Source: Actinomycetota bacterium (GTDB lineage: Bacteria > Actinomycetota > Rubrobacteria > Rubrobacterales > Rubrobacteraceae). Taken from it: a DNA stretch of 12,303 nt. Location of the stretch: assembly GCA_020200675.1 (NCBI GenBank), contig JAIVIG010000091.1, positions 1 to 12,303 of the forward strand. The letters are read 5' to 3'. Below the pieces are notes generated by a model. It did no database searches. It was not told where the DNA came from and saw only the letters and a program-made list of their open reading frames with translations. Positions 1-7,251 of the stretch are shown in pieces; position 1 is the first letter of the stretch; every line of letters starts with the position of its first letter. A program made the position numbers and the translations under genes.

Positions 1-189
1 GAGCGGGACGCGCCCATACCCGACGAGGCCGGTACGCCGGGGTCGGCGCTCACCTTCGGCGTGCTCGAAGAGGCCCAGTCTTTAGGCGACCGGCAGGCGC
101 TCCTGGATGCGGGAAGACGGGTCATCCGCTTCCACCTGGGCGGGGACGTGGCCGGCGGGCTCAGGCGGCTGGCGGAGGAGCTGGTGTGA
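1..189 (+). CDS. C-terminal end of transaldolase/glucose-6-phosphate isomerase-like protein (5' partial)
   Basis: Reading frame 1 is open from the window edge to TGA at 187-189 and gives 62 residues. The stretch LTFGVLEEAQSLGDRQAL followed by GRRVIRFHLGG resembles the extreme C terminus of phosphoglucose-isomerase domains in bifunctional Tal/Pgi proteins, where a TFGVLKAAQALGD-like block precedes a basic strand ending in HL. If that is right, the protein interconverts glucose-6-phosphate and fructose-6-phosphate and also runs transaldolase in the cytoplasm. It is followed directly, with a 4-nt overlap, by a HAD gene and then gnd and zwf, which fits a pentose phosphate operon. The start and any transaldolase part lie outside the window, so bifunctionality is inferred from family resemblance only. 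Confidence 0.72.
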   Translation, partial: ERDAPIPDEAGTPGSALTFGVLEEAQSLGDRQALLDAGRRVIRFHLGGDVAGGLRRLAEELV

Positions 190-968
190 TCTCGGCCGTC
201 ATCTTCGACCTGGACGGTACGCTCGTCGAGACGGAGGAGCTCAAGGCCCTCTCCTATGCCCGTGCCGCCGTCGAGCTGCGGCCCGAGCTTAGCGAGGCGG
301 CCGTGGTGGAGGGCTTCAAGGACCTGGTGGGCCGCTCGCGCCAGGAAGTGGCCACGGCGTTAGTGCAACGCTTCGGACTCGAAGAGGCAGCCCGGGAGCG
401 CATGGACGAGTTCGAGGTGCTCAGGCCGTGGCAGGCCTTCGTCCAGGTTCGACTGCGCGTCTACGAGGTGCTGCTGGCCGATCCGGAGCTCATCCTGGGC
501 CACCGCTACCCGCACAACATCGCTCTTCTGTACGAGGTCCGGAGGAGTGGCTACCCGACGGGCCTCTCGACGATGTCTCACTGCGAGCAGGCGCGACGCG
601 TGCTGGCGGTGCTTGGCCTGATAAACGAGTTCGATATCATCGCTACGCGGGACGACGTCGAGCTCGGCAAGCCCGATCCGGAAATCGACCTGCTGGTGGC
701 GCGCGAGCTGGGCGTGGAGCCGGAGGAGTGCCTGGTGATCGAGGATTCCCCTGCGGGGGTCCAGGCGGCGCTGGCAGCCGGGATGGAGGTCATCGCCGTC
801 ACCACGGAACTCACCCGGCAAAAGTTTCGCGACACCGACCTCCTAGATCGCTGCCGGGTCGTGGACGACCCTCGCGTGTTGCCCACCGTGGTGCGCCGGC
901 TGATCGGGGACCTCGGGCGGAAGACGCCTGGAGAACGGGTAGGGACGTTGGAGAGAGAAAGAATGTAA
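186..968 (+). CDS. HAD-superfamily hydrolase, beta-phosphoglucomutase/phosphatase-like
   Basis: This 260-residue cytoplasmic protein has the complete HAD motif set. Motif I is FDLDGT at residues 7-12, with the nucleophile and acid at Asp8 and Asp10. Motif II is the Ser128/Thr129 region in GLSTMS, motif III is Lys162 in GKPDPE, and motif IV is the acidic pair Glu176-Asp177 in VIEDSPAG. The helical insert between motifs I and II is a subclass IA cap, as in beta-phosphoglucomutase and small phosphosugar phosphatases. The GTG start at 186 overlaps the upstream TGA at 187-189, so translational coupling is likely. Lying between a Tal/Pgi-type gene and gnd, it probably acts on a phosphosugar, but substrate and mutase-versus-phosphatase activity cannot be read from the sequence. 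The last 20 or so residues are basic and probably disordered. Confidence 0.85.
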   Translation: MISAVIFDLDGTLVETEELKALSYARAAVELRPELSEAAVVEGFKDLVGRSRQEVATALVQRFGLEEAARERMDEFEVLRPWQAFVQVRLRVYEVLLADPELILGHRYPHNIALLYEVRRSGYPTGLSTMSHCEQARRVLAVLGLINEFDIIATRDDVELGKPDPEIDLLVARELGVEPEECLVIEDSPAGVQAALAAGMEVIAVTTELTRQKFRDTDLLDRCRVVDDPRVLPTVVRRLIGDLGRKTPGERVGTLERERM

Positions 969-980
969 AAGGGAGGAAAG

Positions 981-1913
981 ATGGAACTAGGGATGATCGG
1001 CCTCGGCAAGATGGGCGGCAACATGACGCGGCGTCTGCTCCACGACGGGCACCGGGTGGTGGTCTATGACCGGAGTGCCGAGGCGATGGACGCGGCGGCC
1101 GATGAGGGCGCCGTCCCCACGGAATCGCTGGAAGACCTGGCGAGCAGGCTCAGCGCGCCGCGCGCCGTGTGGATGATGGTGCCCTCGGGGACGCCGACCG
1201 AGGAGACGATAGGGCAGTTGACCGGGGTGTTGGAGAAGGACGACACCGTTATCGACGGCGGCAACAGCAATTACAACGACACCGTGCGCCGGGCAGCCAC
1301 GCTCGAGGAGAGAGGTCTTCACTACGTCGACGTAGGCACCAGCGGTGGCGTCTGGGGCCTGAAGGAGGGCTACAGCATTATGGCCGGCGGCGAGGCCGCC
1401 GTCGTGGAGCGGCTCAGGCCCATCTTCGAGACGCTGGCCCCGGCACCGGAAAGGGGATGGGGGCACGTCGGCCCTAGCGGTGCGGGTCACTTCGTAAAGA
1501 TGGTGCATAACGGGGTCGAGTACGGCTTGATGCAGGCTTACGCTGAGGGGTTCGACCTTATGCGGCACAAGACGGAGTTCGGGTTGGACCTGCACCAGAT
1601 AGCGGAGATCTGGCGCTACGGTAGTGTGGTACGCTCCTGGCTCCTGGACCTGGCTGCCGACGCCCTGGCCGAGGACTACGCGCTGGAGGATGTCGACCCC
1701 TACGTGCAGGACTCGGGGGAGGGGCGTTGGACGGTGGTCGAGGCGATCGAGGTCGGGTGCATGATACCCGTGATCACCGCGGCCCTGGAGCAGCGCTTTT
1801 CATCCCAAGAGGCGGAGAAGTTTGGTTTCAAGCTCCTCAACGCCATGCGCAACCAGTTCGGGGGCCACGAATCCCAGCGCAAGGTCAAGCCCCTCCATCG
1901 CGAAGGAGCCTGA
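981..1913 (+). CDS. gnd: 6-phosphogluconate dehydrogenase, decarboxylating (short type)
   Basis: The 310-residue protein converts 6-phosphogluconate to ribulose-5-phosphate and CO2 with reduction of NAD(P)+. It has an N-terminal Rossmann motif GLGKMG (residues 7-12), the substrate motifs GNSNYND (94-100) and GTSGGVWGL (119-127), and a catalytic segment with Lys173 and Glu180 in FVKMVHNGVEYG. At about 300 residues it belongs to the short GndA/YqeC-like class rather than the 470-residue E. coli type. Asp30 at the end of the second Rossmann strand (VVVYDRS) is more typical of NAD+ preference, although Arg31 could tolerate NADP+; this is inference. A strong Shine-Dalgarno (GGGAGGAAAG, 971-980) sits directly before the ATG. 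It is followed after 4 nt by the start of zwf, so the two oxidative pentose phosphate enzymes are co-transcribed. Confidence 0.93.
   Translation: MELGMIGLGKMGGNMTRRLLHDGHRVVVYDRSAEAMDAAADEGAVPTESLEDLASRLSAPRAVWMMVPSGTPTEETIGQLTGVLEKDDTVIDGGNSNYNDTVRRAATLEERGLHYVDVGTSGGVWGLKEGYSIMAGGEAAVVERLRPIFETLAPAPERGWGHVGPSGAGHFVKMVHNGVEYGLMQAYAEGFDLMRHKTEFGLDLHQIAEIWRYGSVVRSWLLDLAADALAEDYALEDVDPYVQDSGEGRWTVVEAIEVGCMIPVITAALEQRFSSQEAEKFGFKLLNAMRNQFGGHESQRKVKPLHREGA
1902..1908 (+). promoter_or_regulatory. Ribosome binding site deciding the zwf start
   Basis: GAAGGAG lies inside the last codons of gnd and ends 9 nt before GTG at 1918. It supports GTG 1918 as the zwf start instead of an upstream ATG inside gnd at 1822, which would give an unrelated N-terminal extension. 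The residues after GTG 1918 lead within about 15 codons into the conserved dinucleotide-binding segment, as expected for this family. Confidence 0.6.
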
Positions 1914-1917
1914 ACAC

Positions 1918-3296
1918 GTGAGCGGTACTCGCGTATCCGAGCCGGGACCCGCGCCGGCCACGATAGTAATACTCGGCGCCTCCGGCGATCTGACGCGGCG
2001 CAAGCTGGTGCCGGCGTTGTACAACCTTCACCGCGAGGGACGCCTGCCGGCCGGCACCCGCGTGGTCGGGTTCGCCCGCCGCTCCTACGATCACGAGGAG
2101 TTCCGACACCTGCTGCGAGAGGGCGTGGAAGAGTTCTCCGACGCGACCTTCGACACCGCGACCTGGGAAGGCTTCGCCGCGAACCTGTACTACGCGCGCG
2201 GTGACCTCGCCGCTCCCGGGGACTACAAGAGCCTGCAAGCGTTCCTCGGTGAGCTGGAAAGGGAACCCTCGACTCGGCCAGGAGCCTCGGCGACGCTATA
2301 CACGCCGTTTTCGAGGAGCGCCAGGTCTACCGGATCGACCACTACCTGGGCAAAGATACCGCGCAGAATATTCTCTTTTTCCGCTTCGCCAACACCCTTT
2401 TCGAGCCGGTGTGGAACCGCGCCTACGTGGACCACGTCCAGATCACCGTCGCCGAGGAGGTGGACGTGGGCCACCGCGCCGGCTACTACGACGGCGCCGG
2501 GGTGCTGCGCGACATGTTCCAGAATCACCTGCTCCAGCTTCTGGCGCTGGTGGCGATGGAGCCGCCCGCGTCGAACGAAGCGGGCGCTTTGCGCAACGAG
2601 ACCGCCAAGGTACTCGCGGCGATCCGGCCAATAACCGGCGAAGCGGTGGCGCAGGAAACGGCGCGGGGCCAGTACCAGGGCTACCGCGAGGAGCCCGACG
2701 TCGCTCCCGATTCGGCGACGGCGACATACGCCGCTTTGCGTCTCTACGTGGACAACTGGCGCTGGCACGGGGTACCTTTCTATCTACGCTCCGGAAAAGC
2801 CCTGGCCGAGAAAGCCTCCGAGGTGATCATCCGGTTCCGGAGCTTGCCGCACCTCATGTTTCCCCTGGCCCCCGGTGAGGAAATCGCCTCGAACGTGCTG
2901 GGCCTGTGCATCCAGCCCGACGAGGGCATACACTTGCGCTTCGAGGCCAAGGTTCCGGGCACGGCAAACGAGATGCGCCCGGTCGACATGACGTTCCACT
3001 ACGAAGACGCCTTCGGCGAGGGTGGTATCCCCGACGCCTACGAACGCCTCCTGCTCGACGCCCTCCTCGGGGACGCGGCGCTGTTCATCCGGAGCGACGC
3101 CATCGAGCTGTCCTGGCGCCTGATCGATCCTGTCCTGGAGGTCTGGGAGACCGGTGCGACGCCCCCACTGGCCACTTACGAGACGGGCAGCTGGGGCCCG
3201 ACGGAAGCGGAGGCGCTAATAGCCCGCGACGGCCACGCCTGGCTGCGCTCTTGTGGCAATCACCATGAAGCCATCGGCGGTAACAGGAACGAGTAG
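1918..3296 (+). pseudogene. zwf: Glucose-6-phosphate 1-dehydrogenase with internal deletion and frameshift
   Basis: Family members oxidise glucose-6-phosphate to 6-phosphogluconolactone with NAD(P)+. The first part, in the frame of GTG 1918, carries the coenzyme motif ILGASGDLTRRK and runs to about 2267 (LGELERE). The second part is in a different frame from about 2268 (LDSARSL) to TAG at 3294-3296. It carries the catalytic motif RIDHYLGK (2331-2354), RFANTLFEPVWNR, NHLLQLLALVAMEPP, the DNWRW/GVPFYLRSGK block and the QPDEGI block. Between them the family normally has 40-45 residues including a YYLATPPS-like strand and the substrate-lysine motif EKPFG; both are absent from all frames here. The missing length must be 1 modulo 3, for example about 130 nt. 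The two pieces total about 459 codons, against about 490-510 for the family. As given, no single frame can make an active enzyme. Otherwise conservation is excellent, so the lesion is either recent or an assembly error. Confidence 0.85.
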
Positions 3297-3334
3297 TCAG
3301 TAACACGAACTTCACGAAGGAGAACCTCCCCACC

Positions 3335-4729
3335 ATGACAACGGAACAGCACTACGACGCCATCGTGATCGGCTCCGGCCAGGGCGGAAAACCGTTAGCA
3401 GGCGCGCTGGCCCATGCCGGGCATGAGACCGCGATCATAGAGCGGGGGCATGTAGGCGGCTCCTGCGTAAACAACGGCTGCACCCCGACCAAGACCATGA
3501 TCGCTAGCGCCCGGGCGGCCTACGTGGATAGTCGTTTGGCGGATTACGGGATCCGCAACGGCCCGGCAACCATCGACATGGTCGAAGTACGCCAGCGCAA
3601 GCGAGACATCGTAGATAGATTCCGCGATGGCGTCCGGCAGATTATCGAGAGCACCAAAGGCCTAGATCTGTTGCCAGGCGAGGCTCGCTTCACCGGCCCG
3701 AAGGAGCTCGAGGTCAACCTGAACGATGGTGAAACGGTGCGACTTACCGCCGACAACATCTTCATCAACGTCGGCGCCCGGCCTGCCGACCCGCCGATCG
3801 ACGGGCTGGACGCCGTGCCCACCCTGAACTCCACCTCGATCATGGAGCTGGACGAGGTCCCGGAGCACCTGCTGGTGCTCGGCGGCGGCTACGTCGGCCT
3901 GGAGTTCGCCCAGTTGTTCCGTCGCTTCGGCAGCGAAGTCACGATAGTGCAGCGTGGCGAGCAGTTGCTGGCCCGCGAAGATGACGACGTGGCCGAGGGC
4001 GTGGCCGAAATTCTTCGCGAGGACGGCATCGAGGTGCTGCTCGAGACCGAGGCCCTGCACGTCGAGCAGACTAGGAGCGGTGAGATCCAATTGTCCGTCC
4101 GCACGCCGGACGGAGAGCGTACGCTGGCCGGCTCACACCTCCTGGTGGCGATCGGCCGGCCGCCCAATACCGACAGCTTCGACCTGGACGCGGCCGGCGT
4201 ACAGACCGACAAACGCGGCTTCGTCGAAGTGGACGAGCGGCTGGAGACAAACGTGCCGGGGGTATACGCTCTGGGCGACGCGAAAGGCGGACCCGCCTTC
4301 ACCCACATCTCCTACGATGACTTCCGCGTGATCAAGACGAACCTCCTGGACGGTGGCGACGCCTCTACCGCCGAACGGCTGGTGTCCTACACCGTTTATA
4401 CCGACCCGCAGCTAGGCCGCGTGGGCTTGAGCGAAAGAGAGGCCCGAGAGCAGGGCCGCACCTTTCGGGTCGCCAGGATGCCGATGAGCCACGTTCCCCG
4501 GGCGCTGGAGATGGATGAGACCCGCGGCATGATGAAGGCCGTGGTGGACGCCGACACCGGCCAGATCCTGGGTTGCGCGATCCTCGGGATAGAGGGTGGT
4601 GAGATCATGTCCATGATCCACATAGCCATGATGGGCAAACTACCCTACACAGCCCTTCGGGATGGCCCCTTCGCCCACCCGACGCTGGCCGAGTCGTTGA
4701 ACAAGCTGTTCGCCAAGAAGCTCCGGTAG
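3335..4729 (+). CDS. FAD-dependent pyridine nucleotide-disulfide oxidoreductase, mercuric-reductase-like
   Basis: This 464-residue cytoplasmic flavoprotein of the class I disulfide reductase family passes electrons from NAD(P)H through FAD to a cysteine pair. Visible parts are the FAD motif IGSGQGG (12-18), the redox-active pair Cys44/Cys49 in CVNNGCTPTK, the second nucleotide-binding motif GGGYVG (183-188), the FAD motif GVYALGDAKGG, and the C-terminal active-site pair His448/Glu453 in HPTLAE from the partner subunit. It lacks an N-terminal heavy-metal domain and the C-terminal vicinal cysteines that true MerA needs, and no mer genes are nearby, so mercury reduction is unlikely; the electron acceptor is unknown. 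The ATG has GAAGGAG (3315-3321) 13 nt upstream. Placed between zwf and a peroxiredoxin, it may use NADPH from the pentose phosphate branch to reduce a thiol or quinone substrate (inference). Confidence 0.88.
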   Translation: MTTEQHYDAIVIGSGQGGKPLAGALAHAGHETAIIERGHVGGSCVNNGCTPTKTMIASARAAYVDSRLADYGIRNGPATIDMVEVRQRKRDIVDRFRDGVRQIIESTKGLDLLPGEARFTGPKELEVNLNDGETVRLTADNIFINVGARPADPPIDGLDAVPTLNSTSIMELDEVPEHLLVLGGGYVGLEFAQLFRRFGSEVTIVQRGEQLLAREDDDVAEGVAEILREDGIEVLLETEALHVEQTRSGEIQLSVRTPDGERTLAGSHLLVAIGRPPNTDSFDLDAAGVQTDKRGFVEVDERLETNVPGVYALGDAKGGPAFTHISYDDFRVIKTNLLDGGDASTAERLVSYTVYTDPQLGRVGLSEREAREQGRTFRVARMPMSHVPRALEMDETRGMMKAVVDADTGQILGCAILGIEGGEIMSMIHIAMMGKLPYTALRDGPFAHPTLAESLNKLFAKKLR

Positions 4730-4745
4730 CGAGAGGAGAACCAGA

Positions 4746-5570
4746 ATGCCGATCAACCTGCACGCCGGCGATGTCTTCCCCGACTTCGAGCTGCCGGATC
4801 ACCGCAAGAAGCCCCGCCGTCTCAGCAAGTTCACCGATCCTAGCCCCATGGACGAGAAGCTTGGCTTCACGGACGGCTACCCGCTCATCCTGATCTTCGG
4901 CCGCGGCTTCTTCTGCCCGCGTGACCAGCAGCACATGCGACAGCTGGTGCGGTTCCAGGACGAGCTGGCGGTCAACTTCGGTAAGCTCGTGACGGTCAGC
5001 ACCGACGCGCCGCTGGTAGGGGCGGCCTTCCGTGCCGGGCTGGGAGCACAGTGGCCCTTCTTGTCGGACGAAAAACGGGAGGTCATCGAGCGCATCGGCA
5101 TCCTCGACGAGACCGAGGGGGAGTATGCCTACGTCGCCCGTCCCTACACCTTCGTGCTGCGGCCAGACCTGACCATACACAAGGTCTACGACGGCTGGTT
5201 CTTCGTGGGGCGGCCGACGCTCGAAGAGTTGCGGCACGACCTGCGAGAGATCATGCGCTCCCGGTCGGACTACCACTACGAGGCGCATAACACGCCGGAG
5301 GCCAAAAAGATCCGCATCCCCCAGCAGGAGTGGGCAAACGGCGTACCGCCGCTCGGTGCGAACGGCCTTGAGGTGGCCAGGGGCGTGGTGCGCTCCTTCG
5401 ACATCGATGCGGGCATCGGAGAGATCGAAAGCGACGCCTCGGAGAACAACGGCGTTTTGTTCAACTTCACCGCCATCCCTGGCGAGGGCTACCGCACCCT
5501 GAGAGCGGGCACGCCGGTGAGCTTCGAACTGGTCGAGAACGAGACGGGTCCCACGGCACGCAACGTTTAG
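4746..5570 (+). CDS. One-cysteine peroxiredoxin-like protein fused to a degenerate cold-shock domain
   Basis: Residues 1 to about 175 form an AhpC/TSA-type thioredoxin fold, starting GDVFPDFELPD and with Cys57 in GRGFFCPRDQQ at the peroxidatic position. This is the only cysteine in the 274 residues, so any peroxidase would need an external thiol. The family has many close non-enzymatic relatives. After a linker of about 35 residues, residues 211-274 form a cold-shock-like fold: ARGVVRSFD, then AGIGEI at RNP1, VLFNF at RNP2, FTAIPGEGYRTLRAG and VSFELVENETGP. The aromatic nucleic-acid-contacting residues of RNP1 (KGFGFI in classic proteins) and the tryptophan of KWFN are missing, so RNA binding is doubtful. 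GAGAGGAGA at 4730-4738 precedes the ATG, 16 nt after the oxidoreductase stop. The last 108 nt recur downstream of the antiporter. Confidence 0.82.
   Translation: MPINLHAGDVFPDFELPDHRKKPRRLSKFTDPSPMDEKLGFTDGYPLILIFGRGFFCPRDQQHMRQLVRFQDELAVNFGKLVTVSTDAPLVGAAFRAGLGAQWPFLSDEKREVIERIGILDETEGEYAYVARPYTFVLRPDLTIHKVYDGWFFVGRPTLEELRHDLREIMRSRSDYHYEAHNTPEAKKIRIPQQEWANGVPPLGANGLEVARGVVRSFDIDAGIGEIESDASENNGVLFNFTAIPGEGYRTLRAGTPVSFELVENETGPTARNV
5463..5570 (+). repeat. Direct repeat copy 1 (end of peroxiredoxin/cold-shock gene)
   Basis: This 108-nt block, including the TAG stop, matches 6959-7066 without gaps at an offset of 1496 nt. By hand count there are 8 mismatches, 5 of them silent in the shared reading frame. 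The two copies bracket the antiporter gene in direct orientation. Confidence 0.9.
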
Positions 5571-5596
5571 GAGGAAGGCCGATAGAGGGCACCGCG

Positions 5597-5704
5597 ATGA
5601 AGGGTTTGGACGCCAACGCCCCTCGACTATGGAGCTGGCGAATGATCCGAAAGAATAACTCGATGAGCCGGAGATCCGGCCAGCGGAGGAGCCGAGAGCT
5701 TTGA
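5597..5704 (+). CDS. Possible 35-codon leader ORF upstream of antiporter
   Basis: ATG 5597 opens a 35-codon frame that ends in TGA 5702-5704, overlapping the ATG at 5704 as TGATG. The product would be short and strongly basic (RRSGQRRSREL at the end) and has no recognised family. A weak AGAGGG lies 7 nt before the ATG. An unused AGGAGG at 5569-5574, overlapping the previous stop codon, has no start at useful distance. It could be a translational-coupling leader or chance; there is no homology evidence. Confidence 0.15.
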   Translation: MKGLDANAPRLWSWRMIRKNNSMSRRSGQRRSREL

Positions 5705-6918
5705 TGCCCGATATCTCTTTGACGGGCGTACTCGTTGTCGCGGCGATCGCCTTCCTGGTACCGCTTGGCCTGGGCCTGGTACCCTCTTTGCGTCTTCCTT
5801 CGGTTGTTCTGGAGATAGTTGCCGGAATCGTGATCGGTCCCGCGGTCTTCGGGTTCATCGAGGTAGACCTGCCGCTGCAGGTCCTGGCTTTGATCGGGCT
5901 CGCGTTCCTGCTCTTCCTGGCGGGGCTCGAGATCGACTTCGCCCGCCTCCGGGGCGGGCTGTTGCGAAGTGCCGCCACCGGATTCGTGCTATCTCTGGCG
6001 GTTGCGCTAGGCATCGCATGGGTACTCAAAGCTGCTGGTTTCATCCAGGCTCCGCTGCTCGTGGCGATCATCTTGTCAGCGACCTCCTTAGGCATCGTGA
6101 TCCCGGTGCTCACCGACGCGAGACAGGGCGGCACCACGCTCGGCCAGCTCGTCATCGCAGGCTCGTCGATAGCCGATTTCGGCGCGATCATCATGCTGTC
6201 GCTATTCTTCTCCGGGGATTCAAGTAGCGTTGGCTCCACGCTCCTTTTGATCGGCGGCTTCATCCTGTTGGTGACGGTCACAGGGCTGGCGCTGGGCGGG
6301 GTCGAACACTCGAGCCGTTTGAGCTCGGCCCTGAGAAGATTACAGGACTCCAGTGCCCAGATCCGGGTCCGGGGAGCCTTGCTCTTGCTCATCGGCTTCG
6401 CCACGCTCGCGCAACTCCTGGGGCTGGAGGTCATCCTGGGCGCGTTCGTCGCTGGCGCGGTACTCGGGTTGCTGGACCGGGACAAGATGATGACACATCC
6501 GCGTTTCCGTACGAAGCTCGAAGCCGTAGGCTTCGGCGTCTTCATACCTTTTTTCTTTGTCACCAGCGGGATACAGCTCGATGTGCAAGCGCTGTTCGCG
6601 GGTGGGGCAGCGTTCACGCTGGTGCCCGTGTTCCTCCTTGCCCTGCTGCTCGCCCGCGGGTTGCCGGCGCTCCTGTACAGGCCGATGGTCGGTGACAGGG
6701 GCTCTTTGGCGGCCGGGCTCTTGCAGGCGACCTCGCTCCCGTTTATCGTCGCCGCCACGGGGATTGGGATGGAGTTGGGCATACTGAGTCCCGCGACCGG
6801 GGCCGCCATGGTGGTGGCCGGGCTGCTGTCGGTGGTGCTCTTCCCGCTCGGCGCCCTCACGCTCCTGCGAGCCGGCAAAGAACCGGTCGCGACCGACCCA
6901 GCGAGACGGACTCGATGA
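5701..6918 (+). CDS. Cation:proton antiporter, CPA2/Kef type without regulatory domain
   Basis: The protein has 404-405 residues and about 11-13 hydrophobic segments, and should exchange Na+ or K+ for H+ across the inner membrane. Family signatures are LEIVAGIVIGP (37-47), LFLAGLEIDF (71-80), SATSLGIVIPVLTDA (126-140), SSIADFGAI (155-163) with the membrane Asp159 expected to carry cation and proton, GAFVAGAVLG and FVTSGIQLD. Asp159 is preceded by Ala, a single-acid arrangement nearer to Kef than to the paired Asp of electrogenic NapA-type members. It stops after the membrane domain, so the cytoplasmic TrkA-N/RCK part of KefB/KefC is absent. The start is either TTG 5701 (AGGAG at 5687-5691, 9 nt spacing) or ATG 5704. 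Peroxiredoxin and flavoreductase neighbours recall Kef systems, which are redox/electrophile controlled, but that link is inference. Confidence 0.88.
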   Translation: MMPDISLTGVLVVAAIAFLVPLGLGLVPSLRLPSVVLEIVAGIVIGPAVFGFIEVDLPLQVLALIGLAFLLFLAGLEIDFARLRGGLLRSAATGFVLSLAVALGIAWVLKAAGFIQAPLLVAIILSATSLGIVIPVLTDARQGGTTLGQLVIAGSSIADFGAIIMLSLFFSGDSSSVGSTLLLIGGFILLVTVTGLALGGVEHSSRLSSALRRLQDSSAQIRVRGALLLLIGFATLAQLLGLEVILGAFVAGAVLGLLDRDKMMTHPRFRTKLEAVGFGVFIPFFFVTSGIQLDVQALFAGGAAFTLVPVFLLALLLARGLPALLYRPMVGDRGSLAAGLLQATSLPFIVAATGIGMELGILSPATGAAMVVAGLLSVVLFPLGALTLLRAGKEPVATDPARRTR

Positions 6919-7066
6919 CCTGACCACAGACCGAGGCAACTCGAAGCGGACCGCCTTTAACTTCACCGCCATCCCGGGTGAAGGCTACCGCACCCTGAGA
7001 GCGGGTGCGCCGGTGAGCTTCGAACTGGTCGAGAACGAGACGGATCACACGGCACGCAACGTCTAG
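6911..7066 (+). pseudogene. Remnant of a cold-shock domain (C-terminal half)
   Basis: In the frame of 6959 the translation reads NFTAIPGEGYRTLRAG, then PVSFELVENET and HTARNV before TAG 7064-7066. This equals the last 36 residues of the peroxiredoxin/cold-shock fusion with three substitutions. Upstream of TTT AAC (6956-6961) similarity stops abruptly and the frame runs into the antiporter gene without a convincing start or ribosome binding site. The N-terminal half of the domain, with both RNA-binding motifs, is absent. Most differences from copy 1 are silent, suggesting the source copy was under coding constraint before truncation. Confidence 0.75.
6959..7066 (+). repeat. Direct repeat copy 2
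   Basis: This is the second copy of the 108-nt repeat at 5463-5570, about 93% identical by hand count, in the same orientation. Recombination between the copies would delete or amplify a 1496-bp unit containing the whole antiporter gene. Confidence 0.9.
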
Positions 7067-7073
7067 AAGGATG

Positions 7074-7139
7074 GTGAGTCGTAGGGTGAAGCTGCTCTCC
7101 GTGAACGTTTCGTTGCCCGAGGAAGAAGTTCCGCAATGA
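7074..7139 (+). pseudogene. Possible MOSC-domain protein N-terminal fragment
   Basis: A frame starting at GTG 7074 or GTG 7086 reads VKLLSVNVSLPEEEVPQ and stops at TGA 7137-7139. The beginning resembles the N terminus of many MOSC-domain proteins, which start with KLLSVNVGLP-like residues and carry pterin-dependent sulfur chemistry. GAAGGA (7066-7071) lies just before GTG 7074. Nothing of the catalytic MOSC core follows, so this can only be a relic. The match is short and from memory of the family, hence low confidence. Confidence 0.3.
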
Positions 7140-7251
7140 CGGCGGGGTTCAACTCCTGGCGGCCATAGTCGTGATCCGGACGGTGCTAAACTACTTCCTC
7201 CCGAAGGAGCTCAAGCGTGATCAGGCACCCTCGAACCCCGAGCAGAACTGA
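7138..7251 (+). pseudogene. Fragment of a DUF1622-like membrane protein (C terminus)
   Basis: In frame 1 the residues GGVQLLAAIVVIRTVLNYF, followed by LPKELKRDQ and stop TGA 7249-7251, match the typical end of DUF1622 proteins: a last membrane helix followed by IRTFLNYFLE-type residues and a charged tail. The frame is closed upstream by TGA at 7102-7104, so the earlier membrane helices are missing and no start fits. It directly abuts the MOSC-like relic, indicating that the join between them is a deletion scar. Confidence 0.45.

Noticed and set aside
1822..1917. Upstream ATG extension of zwf inside gnd
   Set aside because: The extension overlaps well-conserved gnd codons in another frame, and GTG 1918 has a well-placed GAAGGAG and the expected N-terminal length.
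3335..4729. Mercury-resistance mercuric reductase
   Set aside because: The core fold and cysteine pair match, but the heavy-metal-binding N terminus, the C-terminal cysteine pair and neighbouring mer genes are missing. I call it only a mercuric-reductase-like oxidoreductase.
4605..6878. Very long minus-strand open frame (757 codons) opposite the peroxiredoxin and antiporter genes
   Set aside because: It lies antisense to two genes with clear family motifs, is rich in Arg/Ser/Pro/Ala and low-complexity, and has no recognisable domain. Long antisense frames are normal in GC-rich coding DNA. Part of it also appears again in the minus strand of the repeat near 7000, simply because the DNA repeats.
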